Positions 1 through 5,398 are shown, counted from the stretch's first letter. The stretch is DNA of 5,417 nucleotides from Alphaproteobacteria bacterium (GCA_028869725.1 JAGWRJ010000111.1:1-5417); one strand, 5' to 3'. The notes: a model not told the origin generated them from the letters alone. A program made the numbers and translations.

Positions 1-122
1 AGTCGCTCGTGATAGCAAAAGCGAGGCACTTCCGCGCCCGCCTGTTCACAGGCCTGTAATAGAGTGATCGATTCGTCTGCCTCGATCTCGTTCCCATCAA
101 TGATAAGTTTTCGGCTTGCCAT
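1..122 (-). CDS. nuoG: NADH-quinone oxidoreductase subunit G, N-terminal fragment (runs off the window)
   Basis: These are the first 40 codons plus two bases of NuoG, the large iron-sulfur subunit of the peripheral arm of complex I, which passes electrons from NuoF/NuoE towards NuoB. The visible residues form the start of a plant-type 2Fe-2S ferredoxin domain: a beta strand reading KLIIDGNEIEAD, then ITLLQACEQAG, then VPRFCYHER. Cys36 in FCYH fits the first ligand of cluster N1b by family comparison; the other ligands lie outside the window. Cys25 in LLQACE is common in the family and is not a ligand. The ATG at 120-122 is chosen because the family's N-terminus begins just before KLIIDG. It overlaps the stop of the small upstream frame as TGATG. 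Only a weak GGG precedes it, so translation is probably coupled to that frame. Identification is firm, although most of the gene is missing. Confidence 0.93.
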   Translation of the reverse strand, partial: MASRKLIIDGNEIEADESITLLQACEQAGAEVPRFCYHER

Positions 123-244
123 CACAGCATCCCGTCATCGGTCGTAGAGGTGTTGAGTTGCAGATCCCGAACGGCACCCGCATCCAGGGGCTGCTGCGTC
201 AGCAACGACGCAGATGCGTAGCAGCGCGGATCTTTTACCGTCAT
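122..244 (-). CDS. unrecognised 40-residue small protein between nuoF and nuoG
   Basis: A 40-codon frame fills almost exactly the gap between nuoF and nuoG. It begins MTVKDPRCYASASLL and ends TSTTDDGML. I do not recognise the family. It has no evident membrane segment, no signal peptide and a single cysteine (Cys8), so it is unlikely to bind an iron-sulfur cluster alone; the C-terminal part is polar and acidic. Three points support translation. An AGGAG ribosome-binding site at 251-255 lies six bases before the ATG. The stop codon overlaps the nuoG start as TGATG. About 28 of 40 codons end in G or C, like the coding surroundings. An in-frame ATG at 248-250 would add two residues but abuts the AGGAG. 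Unidentified reading frames between nuo/nqo genes are known from Paracoccus and Rhodobacter. It could be a small accessory or assembly protein, or a leader whose translation delivers ribosomes to nuoG; both are inference. Confidence 0.6.
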   Translation of the reverse strand: MTVKDPRCYASASLLTQQPLDAGAVRDLQLNTSTTDDGML

Positions 245-250
245 GCTCAT

Positions 251-255
251 CTCCT
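251..255 (-). promoter_or_regulatory. ribosome-binding site of the small frame before nuoG
   Basis: AGGAG on the minus strand overlaps the nuoF stop codon TAG (254-256) and lies six bases before the ATG at 242-244. This spacing favours that ATG over the one at 248-250, which directly abuts the AGGAG. A well-spaced site here is the main reason to think the gap between nuoF and nuoG is translated. Confidence 0.6.
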
Positions 256-1543
256 ATTCGGCCGCAATGGGAGTTGATGCGGCTTTGCGCTCAGTCATCC
301 TCCGCTCCATTTCCGGCCGGAAATGGCGTATAAGACCTTGAATGGGCCAGGCCGCAGCATCGCCCAGTGCACAGATCGTGTGCCCCTCGACTTCGCGGGT
401 GACTTCATACAGCAAGTCAATTTCTGCGGGGCTGGCGTCGCCCTTCTGCATCCGGCCCATTACTCGCCACATCCATCCGGTACCTTCCCGGCACGGCGTG
501 CACTGCCCGCAACTCTCGTGCTTGTAAAAGTAGGAAAGCCTTTGAATGGCTTTGATGACGTCAGTGGATTTATCCATGACAATCACCGCCGCTGTGCCAA
601 GACCCGACTGCACAGCTTTCAGCGAGTCAAAATCCATCAAGACATCGTCGCAGATGGACTTCGGTATCAACGGAACCGATGCCCCACCTGGAATGATGGC
701 AAGCAGATTGTCCCAGCCACCGCGGACGCCACCTGCATGGCGCTCAATAAGTTCGCGCAGCGGAATACCCATTTCTTCTTCGACGTTGCATGGCCGATTT
801 ACATGACCGGAAATACAAAACAGCTTCGTGCCTGTGTTGTTTGGCCGACCGAGTCCTGCAAACCACTGCGCTCCGCGCCTCAATATGGTAGGCGCAACAG
901 CTATACTCTCGACATTGTTAACCGTGGTCGGACAGCCATAGAGACCGACATTGGCCGGAAAAGGAGGTTTAAGACGCGGCTGCCCCTTTTTCCCCTCCAA
1001 GCTTTCCAGAAGCGCTGTTTCTTCACCACATATGTAGGCACCGGCGCCATGATGGACGTATAGGTCGAAGTCCCAACCATGGACGTTATTCTTACCAATC
1101 AGGCGAGCTGCATAGGCCTCGTCCACTGCACGTTGAAGGGCCTCACGTTCACGGATGAATTCACCACGCAAATAGATATACGCCACGTGGGCACGCATAG
1201 CGAAGCTTGCGATCAGACAACCTTCAATGAGGGTATGCGGATCGTGCCGCATAATCTCTCTGTCCTTGCAGGTACCTGGTTCGGACTCATCACCGTTGAC
1301 CACCAGATAGTGGGGGCGTTCCTTCACTTCCTTGGGCATGAAGGACCATTTGAGCCCTGTAGGAAATCCAGCCCCACCTCGTCCACGAAGCCCAGACTTT
1401 TTCATCTCGTCAACGATGGCGTCCGGACCGCGCTCAAGGATTTGCTTGGTTCCGTCCCATGCGCCGCGCGCCATGGCCCCTTTAAGGCCCGGATCATCGA
1501 AGCCATAGAGATTGGTAAAGATGCGATCTTGATCAGTGAGCAT
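254..1543 (-). CDS. nuoF: NADH-quinone oxidoreductase subunit F (NADH- and FMN-binding, 51 kDa type)
   Basis: NuoF is the cytoplasmic catalytic entry point of complex I: it oxidises NADH, holds FMN and passes electrons to the 4Fe-4S cluster N3. The 429 residues match the usual family length. A glycine-rich nucleotide-binding segment GLRGRGGAGFPTGLKW spans about 51-66, followed by VVNGDESEPGTCKDR at 81-95. A second conserved block, GAGAYICGEETALLESLEGK, spans 166-185. The N3 cluster motif SCGQCTPC gives Cys345, Cys348 and Cys351, with the fourth ligand Cys391 in HTICALGD. The N-terminus DRIFTNLYG is typical of alphaproteobacterial and mitochondrial forms. The ATG at 1541-1543 overlaps the nuoE stop by one base (TGATG). 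The best Shine-Dalgarno-like match, GGGGA at 1554-1558, is ten bases away, so translation probably depends on coupling to nuoE. All key residues are present and no frame break is seen. Confidence 0.98.
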   Translation of the reverse strand: MLTDQDRIFTNLYGFDDPGLKGAMARGAWDGTKQILERGPDAIVDEMKKSGLRGRGGAGFPTGLKWSFMPKEVKERPHYLVVNGDESEPGTCKDREIMRHDPHTLIEGCLIASFAMRAHVAYIYLRGEFIREREALQRAVDEAYAARLIGKNNVHGWDFDLYVHHGAGAYICGEETALLESLEGKKGQPRLKPPFPANVGLYGCPTTVNNVESIAVAPTILRRGAQWFAGLGRPNNTGTKLFCISGHVNRPCNVEEEMGIPLRELIERHAGGVRGGWDNLLAIIPGGASVPLIPKSICDDVLMDFDSLKAVQSGLGTAAVIVMDKSTDVIKAIQRLSYFYKHESCGQCTPCREGTGWMWRVMGRMQKGDASPAEIDLLYEVTREVEGHTICALGDAAAWPIQGLIRHFRPEMERRMTERKAASTPIAAE

Positions 1544-2274
1544 CAGCGAGTGGTCCCCGGCGACTTGGGCTCAGCAGCGCCATGTCCCGAAGCGCCCTCA
1601 CCCTTAAGATTAGCACTTGCGTCCATTACATGCCCTTCATCACGATCCGCGCTCGGCATCCGAATAATAGCTGCTCGATCAAGCAGGGTGGTGGCGCCGC
1701 CAAGCGGTTCAGAGGTGTGGCGCCCATTTTGAGGACCGGGCTTTGGTGTTTCGCCCCGACGCAGAGCTTCGATCAACGCCTCGGTCTTCGGACCATCGAG
1801 ATCTTCATAAAAATCGCTCCCGATCTGAAGCATCGGCGCGTTGACGCACGCCCCCAGGCACTCGACCTCCATCCATGAAAATTTGCCATCGGCCGAAACC
1901 GCATGTGGATTCGCATGAATGTGCTTCTTGCACGCAGCAACAAGCTCGTCCGAGCCACGCAACATGCATGGCGTCGTCGTGCAGACCTGGACCACGTATT
2001 CACCTGCGGGCGCCAGGTGGAACATGGTGTAGAATGTGGCAACCTCCAGCACCCGAATGTACGGCATGCCCAGAATCTCGGCGACGTGTTCAATCATCGC
2101 CTTGCTTACCCAGCCTTCCTGTTCCTGGCCGATCCATAGCGCCGCAATCACAGCCGAGGCTTGCCGCCCGGCAGGATATTTGGCGATCCACTGCGCTACC
2201 CGGTCCTTGTTGGTAGGGCTGAAAGAAAAGTGGGACGGTTGAACTTCATCTGGGGCCAAGCGACGTACACTCAT
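1543..2274 (-). CDS. nuoE: NADH-quinone oxidoreductase subunit E (2Fe-2S, 24 kDa type) with long C-terminal tail
   Basis: NuoE pairs with NuoF in the NADH dehydrogenase module and carries the off-path 2Fe-2S cluster N1a in a thioredoxin-like fold. The protein has 243 residues. A helical N-terminal part (about 20-75) leads to the conserved LEVATFYTMFHLAP (76-89). The N1a ligands are Cys98 and Cys103 in QVCTTTPCMLRG, and Cys139 and Cys143 in ECLGACVNAP. From about residue 175 a tail rich in Gly, Ala, Pro and charged residues follows; its first part (GPQNGRHTSEPLGGATTL) resembles alphaproteobacterial homologues. E. coli NuoE, at about 166 residues, lacks this tail. The ATG at 2272-2274 is chosen because GGGGAGG lies seven bases upstream and the start forms an ATGA overlap with the nuoD stop. 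The reading frame stays open 25 codons further upstream, but that stretch is the nuoD 3' end read in another frame. Confidence 0.97.
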   Translation of the reverse strand: MSVRRLAPDEVQPSHFSFSPTNKDRVAQWIAKYPAGRQASAVIAALWIGQEQEGWVSKAMIEHVAEILGMPYIRVLEVATFYTMFHLAPAGEYVVQVCTTTPCMLRGSDELVAACKKHIHANPHAVSADGKFSWMEVECLGACVNAPMLQIGSDFYEDLDGPKTEALIEALRRGETPKPGPQNGRHTSEPLGGATTLLDRAAIIRMPSADRDEGHVMDASANLKGEGASGHGAAEPKSPGTTR

Positions 2275-3470
2275 CGATCTACCTCCCCAAACACGATATC
2301 GAGTGATCCAAGAACGGCCGACACGTCTGCAACCATGTGTCCCTTGCACATATAATCCATGGCCTGAAGGTGTGCATAAGACGGTGCACGCAACTTAACT
2401 CGATACGGCTTGTTTGTGCCGTTGGCGACGAGATAAACACCGAATTCACCCTTGGGGGCCTCGACCGCCGCGTAGGCTTCGCCATCCGGAACATGATAGC
2501 CTTCGGTATAAAGCTTGAAGTGATGGATCAATGCCTCCATCGAGGTCTTCATCTCCGCCCTGCGCGGCGGAGTAATCTTCTTGTCTTCTGCCAGAACCGG
2601 ACCTGATGGCATCTTCTCGATACACTGCATCATGATCTTGTTGGCTTCGCGCATCTCATCTATGCGCATTAAGTATCGATCATAGTTGTCGCCATTTTTC
2701 CCGACGGGAATCTTGAATTCGAGGTCACTGTAGCACTCATAAGGCTGATTTCGTCGCAGATCCCAATGAACACCGGTAGACCGCAGCATCACACCCGTCA
2801 TACCCCACATCTCGGCATCCCGACGCGTGATCTTGCCGATTTCAACATTGCGCTGCTTGAAGATGCGATTTTCCGTAAGCAGAACTTCGATATCATCCAG
2901 GGTCTTAGGGAACTGACGGCACCATTCATGGATGTCTTCGAGCAACTGCGGGGTTACATCCTGATGCACGCCTCCGGCTCGAAAGTAATTGGCATGCAAC
3001 CGAGCGCCTGATGCACGCTCATAAAACACCATTAACTTCTCTCGCTCCTCAAACCCCCACAGAGGCGGGGTCAAGGCACCAACATCCATCGCCTGTGTCG
3101 TAACGTTCAGCAGATGATTGAGAATTCGGCCAATCTCGCAAAATAGAACCCGTATATACTGAGCGCGCTTCGGGACCTCTAACCCCAGCAAACGTTCCAC
3201 GGCCAGCACAAACGCGTGCTCCTGATTCATCGGACATACATAGTCCAGACGATCAAGATACGGCATGGCCTGAAGATACGTCTTGTGCTCCATCAGCTTT
3301 TCGGTTCCGCGATGCAGAAGACCGATATGCGGATCGACACGAGTGACAACTTCGCCATCGAGATCAAGCACCAAGCGCAGCACACCATGTGCCGCAGGAT
3401 GCTGGGGACCAAAGTTGATCGTAGTCTTGGTGGCAGCTTCGACCGCCTCGGTGTCCGGCAACGCGCTCAT
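2271..3470 (-). CDS. nuoD: NADH-quinone oxidoreductase subunit D (49 kDa type, quinone-site subunit)
   Basis: NuoD is the peripheral-arm subunit that forms the quinone-reduction pocket with NuoB and descends from the large subunit of NiFe hydrogenases. The 399 residues are a normal length for an unfused NuoD. The N-terminal loop NFGPQHPAAHG (19-29) contains His28, and Tyr77 lies in RLDYVCPM. The 49-residue spacing matches His59/Tyr108 of human NDUFS2 and His38/Tyr87 of Thermus Nqo4, which contact the quinone head. Asp129 in TTQAMDVGAL falls at the position of human Asp160. The C-terminus ends VLGSLDIVFGEVDR, the conserved family ending. The hydrogenase NiFe-ligand cysteines are not seen, as expected. 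The ATG at 3468-3470 makes an ATGA overlap with the nuoC stop and has GGAG eight bases upstream. Cys79, next to the quinone tyrosine, is a position where I recall Ala or Ser in homologues. Confidence 0.98.
   Translation of the reverse strand: MSALPDTEAVEAATKTTINFGPQHPAAHGVLRLVLDLDGEVVTRVDPHIGLLHRGTEKLMEHKTYLQAMPYLDRLDYVCPMNQEHAFVLAVERLLGLEVPKRAQYIRVLFCEIGRILNHLLNVTTQAMDVGALTPPLWGFEEREKLMVFYERASGARLHANYFRAGGVHQDVTPQLLEDIHEWCRQFPKTLDDIEVLLTENRIFKQRNVEIGKITRRDAEMWGMTGVMLRSTGVHWDLRRNQPYECYSDLEFKIPVGKNGDNYDRYLMRIDEMREANKIMMQCIEKMPSGPVLAEDKKITPPRRAEMKTSMEALIHHFKLYTEGYHVPDGEAYAAVEAPKGEFGVYLVANGTNKPYRVKLRAPSYAHLQAMDYMCKGHMVADVSAVLGSLDIVFGEVDR
2282..2288 (-). promoter_or_regulatory. strong ribosome-binding site of nuoE
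   Basis: GGGGAGG on the minus strand, inside the nuoD 3' end, lies seven bases before the nuoE ATG. It is among the best Shine-Dalgarno matches in the window. It fixes the start at 2274 rather than the open frame extending to 2349. Confidence 0.75.
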
Positions 3471-4078
3471 TTCTTACTCTCCGCAGCTTTTTCGTCGCCT
3501 GGAAGAATGTAGTGGGCTCCCTCCCACGGGCTCATGAAATCAAAGTCTCGGAATGCCTGCTGCAGCTGCACCGGGGCATAAACCACGCGTTTGACTTCAT
3601 CGTCGTAGCGAACCTCGACGAACCCGGTCAGCGGAAAATCCTTACGCAGTGGGTGTCCGGTAAAACCATAATCCGTCAGGATGCGGCGCAGATCAGGGTG
3701 ATCAGTAAACGTCACCCCGTACATGTCGAAAACTTCACGCTCGAACCAATTTGCTGCCGGAAAGATACTAACGATCGAAGCGATCGCTGTGGCTTCATCC
3801 GCCTGCAATTTGACGCGAACTCGGAAGTTTTTGGAAATTGATAGCAGGTGATAAACAATATCAAAGCGCTTTTCCCGCTGCGGATAATCTACTCCGCAGA
3901 TGTCGATCAACAGCTTCAGCTCAAACCGCGGATCATCATGCAGCGTGCGCATTACTGACAGGATTTTACCAGCATCGACACAAAGCGTCAGTTCGCCATG
4001 AGCAATGCTGTGCGTCAGCAAGCTATCTCGCAGGCTTTCGCCGATCTGATCGGCAAGATTACTTAAAATATCTGACAT
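3467..4078 (-). CDS. nuoC: NADH-quinone oxidoreductase subunit C (30 kDa type)
   Basis: NuoC is a cofactor-free peripheral subunit that packs against NuoD in the connecting arm of complex I. From the ATG at 4076-4078 the protein has 203 residues. The family signature is intact: FEREVFDMYGV followed by HPDLRRIL, at about 112-134, then GHPLRKDFPLTGF. The C-terminus DFMSPWEGAHYILPGDEK is typical of the unfused alphaproteobacterial and mitochondrial form. A GTG three codons upstream (4085-4087) is in frame, but it sits inside the GAGGGG Shine-Dalgarno stretch, so the ATG eight bases after that stretch is preferred. Twelve bases separate it from the nuoB stop, and its own stop overlaps the nuoD start as ATGA. 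That nuoC is separate from nuoD is a useful taxonomic hint against enterobacteria, where the two are fused. Confidence 0.97.
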   Translation of the reverse strand: MSDILSNLADQIGESLRDSLLTHSIAHGELTLCVDAGKILSVMRTLHDDPRFELKLLIDICGVDYPQREKRFDIVYHLLSISKNFRVRVKLQADEATAIASIVSIFPAANWFEREVFDMYGVTFTDHPDLRRILTDYGFTGHPLRKDFPLTGFVEVRYDDEVKRVVYAPVQLQQAFRDFDFMSPWEGAHYILPGDEKAAESKK

Positions 4079-4086
4079 TGCGCTCA

Positions 4087-4092
4087 CCCCTC
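4087..4092 (-). promoter_or_regulatory. ribosome-binding site of nuoC
   Basis: GAGGGG on the minus strand overlaps the nuoB stop codon and is eight bases before the ATG at 4076-4078. It would leave no spacing for the alternative GTG at 4085-4087, so it decides in favour of the shorter, 203-residue NuoC. Confidence 0.6.
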
Positions 4093-4663
4093 AGCGCTCA
4101 AGCGTGCCGGTGCGCCGGATTTTTCGCTGCAGCAGCAAAATACCGTACACCAACGCTTCAGCCGTAGGTGGGCAACCGGGCACATAGACATCCACCGGCA
4201 CGACGCGATCACAACCGCGCACGACGGAATATGAATAATGATAGTAGCCGCCCCCGTTTGCACACGATCCCATCGAGATCACATACCGAGGTTCAGGCAT
4301 TTGGTCATAGACCTTGCGCAGGGCCGGCGCCATTTTGTTCGTGAGCGTACCTGCCACGATCATGACATCCGACTGTCGCGGTGAGGCTCGGGGGGCAATC
4401 CCAAAGCGCTCGAGGTCATAGCGTGGCATCGATGCCTGCATCATCTCTACCGCGCAGCAGGCAAGCCCGAACGTCATCCACATCAGTGAACCCGTGCGCG
4501 CCCAAGTCACCAGGGAATCGAAACTCGCAACAAGGAATCCCTTGTCGGCCATTTCCGCCTGTGCGGCACGGAAGTACGGGTCGTCATCACTGCGAAACAC
4601 GCCGCCTTCAACGCCGGCACGGCCGGCCATAAGAGCGGGTGTCTTCCCGGGGCTCACTCCCAT
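4091..4663 (-). CDS. nuoB: NADH-quinone oxidoreductase subunit B (cluster N2 subunit, PSST type)
   Basis: NuoB carries the 4Fe-4S cluster N2, the last electron carrier before quinone, and lines the quinone pocket with NuoD at the membrane junction. From the ATG at 4661-4663 it has 190 residues. The N2 ligands are the tandem Cys69-Cys70 in TFGLACCAVEMM, Cys134 in SMGSCANGGGYY and Cys164 in VPGCPPTAEAL. The EPRYVISMGSCANGGG block is near-invariant in the family. An in-frame ATG at 4682-4684 would add seven residues but has no ribosome-binding site, whereas GGGAG at 4671-4675 is seven bases before the chosen start. The gene overlaps the nuoA 3' end by ten bases. The N-terminal 30 residues are variable and rich in Gly and Pro, as is common here. 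The protein is complete and no key residue is missing. Confidence 0.97.
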   Translation of the reverse strand: MGVSPGKTPALMAGRAGVEGGVFRSDDDPYFRAAQAEMADKGFLVASFDSLVTWARTGSLMWMTFGLACCAVEMMQASMPRYDLERFGIAPRASPRQSDVMIVAGTLTNKMAPALRKVYDQMPEPRYVISMGSCANGGGYYHYSYSVVRGCDRVVPVDVYVPGCPPTAEALVYGILLLQRKIRRTGTLER

Positions 4664-5019
4664 TCGAGGGCTCCCTTCTTCCATTCATATACAAAACCGA
4701 TGGTCAATACCGCGAGGAACACGATCATTGACCAGAATGCGAAAGCCCCGCCTCGTCTTAGCGTGATAGCCCAGGGAAACAGGAACGCGACCTCCAGGTC
4801 GAAAATGATGAACAGGATCGACACCAGATAGAACCGGACGTCGAACTTCATCCGGCTGTCTCCAAAGGCGTTGAAGCCACATTCATAGGCTGACAGCTTT
4901 TCCGGATCAGGCTTCGACGGCGCGATCAGCATTGGGATCACGAGCAAGGCGACCGAGATCACCCCGCCAATGCCGAGAAAAAGTAAGATGGGCAGATACT
5001 CCATCAAGAGCGCGTTCAT
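4654..5019 (-). CDS. nuoA: NADH-quinone oxidoreductase subunit A (membrane subunit, ND3 type)
   Basis: NuoA is a small inner-membrane subunit of complex I, the counterpart of mitochondrial ND3, at the junction of the membrane and peripheral arms. The 121 residues show three membrane segments at about 8-32, 62-85 and 92-111. The loop after the first carries SAYECGF; its Cys47 corresponds to the ND3 loop cysteine whose accessibility changes between active and deactive mammalian enzyme. The second segment contains IIFDLEVAFLFPW, with acidic Asp74 and Glu76 matching the conserved pair of E. coli NuoA (Asp79/Glu81). The ATG at 5017-5019 is preferred over the in-frame GTG at 5047-5049 because GAAGGA lies seven bases upstream and because the extra ten residues would be encoded by a hairpin. 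It is the first gene of the operon and its 3' end overlaps nuoB. Confidence 0.97.
   Translation of the reverse strand: MNALLMEYLPILLFLGIGGVISVALLVIPMLIAPSKPDPEKLSAYECGFNAFGDSRMKFDVRFYLVSILFIIFDLEVAFLFPWAITLRRGGAFAFWSMIVFLAVLTIGFVYEWKKGALEWE
4671..4675 (-). promoter_or_regulatory. ribosome-binding site of nuoB
   Basis: GGGAG on the minus strand, inside the nuoA 3' end, is seven bases before the ATG at 4661-4663. The upstream in-frame ATG at 4682-4684 has only A/T-rich sequence before it. This decides the nuoB start. Confidence 0.6.
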
Positions 5020-5026
5020 TGCATGT

Positions 5027-5032
5027 TCCTTC
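5027..5032 (-). promoter_or_regulatory. ribosome-binding site of nuoA
   Basis: GAAGGA on the minus strand lies seven bases before the nuoA ATG at 5017-5019 and just after the GTGGCC/GGCCAC hairpin. It supports the 121-residue NuoA over the GTG start 30 bases upstream. Confidence 0.65.
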
Positions 5033-5033
5033 G

Positions 5034-5049
5034 GTGGCCGGACGGCCAC
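5034..5049 (-). promoter_or_regulatory. perfect inverted repeat (hairpin) just before the nuoA ribosome-binding site
   Basis: On the minus strand GTGGCCG-TC-CGGCCAC reads as a seven-base perfect inverted repeat, folding in RNA as six G/C-rich pairs with a GUCC loop. Only one base separates it from the GAAGGA Shine-Dalgarno. In the predicted nuo mRNA leader it could affect ribosome access or mRNA stability, or the DNA palindrome could be a protein site. The inverted repeat is seen directly; any function is inference. Confidence 0.45.
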
Positions 5050-5052
5050 AAC

Positions 5053-5066
5053 GATCCAGCGGGATC
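5053..5066 (-). promoter_or_regulatory. second small inverted repeat in the nuo leader
   Basis: GATCC-CGCT-GGATC forms a five-pair stem with a four-base loop. It lies three bases upstream, in the transcript, of the GTGGCCG hairpin, so the predicted leader would consist largely of two tandem stem-loops. A five-pair repeat can arise by chance, so confidence is low. Confidence 0.3.
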
Positions 5067-5085
5067 TAGGTCATTTCGCGGGCGC

Positions 5086-5113
5086 AGTATAGGCAGGACG
5101 GGTGCGTACGCAA
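5086..5113 (-). promoter_or_regulatory. candidate sigma70-type promoter of the nuo operon
   Basis: On the minus strand, TTGCGT (5108-5113) and TATACT (5086-5091) are separated by 16 bases. The -10 box matches five of six consensus positions; the -35 box keeps TTG and is otherwise weak. Transcription would start near 5079, giving a leader of about 60 bases before the nuoA ATG. It is the best promoter-like pair I find between the tRNA gene and nuoA. No transcript data are available. Confidence 0.55.
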
Positions 5114-5232
5114 CGCGCGGTTTAGCGCAAGATTCGACAGAGCGACAAAGGAATTCTTGGAAAATCGCCCGGCAGAACCGGAACGGACCTATCCGGCAGA
5201 CCCTTATCTGCGACAGGTTTCCTGTGCCATCA

Positions 5233-5247
5233 CCTCCCAGAAGGAGG
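5233..5247 (-). other. short inverted repeat directly after the tRNA-Asp 3' end
   Basis: On the minus strand CCTCC-TTCTG-GGAGG starts two bases after the encoded CCA. It could fold into a five-pair stem, but the following bases (TGATGGCACAGG) contain no T run, so it is not a standard intrinsic terminator. It may help tRNA 3' processing or be chance. Confidence 0.3.
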
Positions 5248-5248
5248 A

Positions 5249-5325
5249 TGGCGGGAGCGACGGGGCTCGAACCCGCGACCTTCGGCGTGACAGGCCGACA
5301 CTCTAACCAACTGAGCTACGCCCCC
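5249..5325 (-). tRNA. tRNA-Asp (anticodon GTC)
   Basis: The 77 bases on the minus strand fold into a full cloverleaf. The acceptor stem pairs 5319-5325 (GGGGGCG) with 5253-5259 (CGCTCCC), with one G-T pair. The D arm is GCTC-AGTTGGTTA-GAGT. The anticodon arm is TCGGC-CTGTCAC-GCCGA, with anticodon GTC at 5289-5291. The variable loop is AGGTC, and the T arm is GCGGG-TTCGAGC-CCCGT. The discriminator base is G, as in bacterial aspartate tRNAs, and the CCA end is encoded at 5249-5251. It reads in the same direction as nuo, 229 bases upstream of nuoA. From memory, alphaproteobacteria often have tRNA genes just upstream of nuoA. Confidence 0.97.
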
Positions 5326-5369
5326 CGCGGGTCAGCCCAGGTTTCGTGGGCCAAGCGCGAAAGAGCGCC

Positions 5370-5398
5370 CGTGTAGGCTTCGCGCTGGTCCAAGTCAA
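5370..5398 (-). promoter_or_regulatory. candidate promoter of tRNA-Asp
   Basis: On the minus strand, TTGACT (5393-5398, five of six consensus bases) and TACACG (5370-5375, a weak -10 keeping T, A and A) are separated by the ideal 17 bases. A start near 5363 would leave a 5' leader of about 38 bases for RNase P to remove. A more distant promoter shared with an upstream gene beyond the window is also possible. Confidence 0.4.

Larger units (their letters stand above)
5020..5248 (-). other. non-coding region between tRNA-Asp and nuoA
   Basis: This 229-base stretch holds the nuo promoter candidate, two leader hairpins and the nuoA ribosome-binding site in its nuoA-proximal part. A short inverted repeat follows the tRNA end. 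Between about 5115 and 5230 I see no convincing gene or regulatory site, only a short direct repeat (TCTGCCGG twice on the minus strand). No clear intrinsic terminator with a T run follows the tRNA, so read-through into nuo is possible. Confidence 0.6.

Noticed and set aside
323..1063. Long open frame (246 codons) on the plus strand inside nuoF
   Set aside because: It lies fully antisense to the strongly conserved nuoF coding sequence, its product looks like no known family, and no ribosome-binding site stands out. It is a by-product of codon bias.
1079..1732. Long open frame (217 codons) on the plus strand across nuoF/nuoE
   Set aside because: It is antisense to two confidently identified genes and crosses their junction, with no family features. 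Chance open frame.
2275..2349. 25-codon N-terminal extension of nuoE
   Set aside because: The extension reads the conserved nuoD 3' end in another frame and lacks family similarity, while the inner ATG has an excellent ribosome-binding site and the usual ATGA overlap.
4664..4684. Upstream ATG for nuoB adding seven residues
   Set aside because: No Shine-Dalgarno precedes it and it extends further into nuoA; the ATG at 4661-4663 has GGGAG at seven bases.
5020..5049. GTG start for nuoA adding ten residues
   Set aside because: The extra codons fall on the GTGGCCG hairpin and the Shine-Dalgarno of the inner ATG, and the 121-residue form matches family length.
5170..5210. Direct repeat TCTGCCGG and overlapping CCGG stems between tRNA-Asp and nuoA
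   Set aside because: Only eight bases, two copies, and no following T run; not convincing as a terminator, attachment site or repeat family.
5335..5351. Five-pair inverted repeat (GCCCA/TGGGC) in the tRNA 5' leader
   Set aside because: Too short to distinguish from chance in G/C-rich sequence and without a known role.
5023..5376. 117-codon open frame on the plus strand over the tRNA and nuo leader
   Set aside because: It runs antisense through a perfect tRNA cloverleaf and the promoter region, and its product is unlike any known protein.
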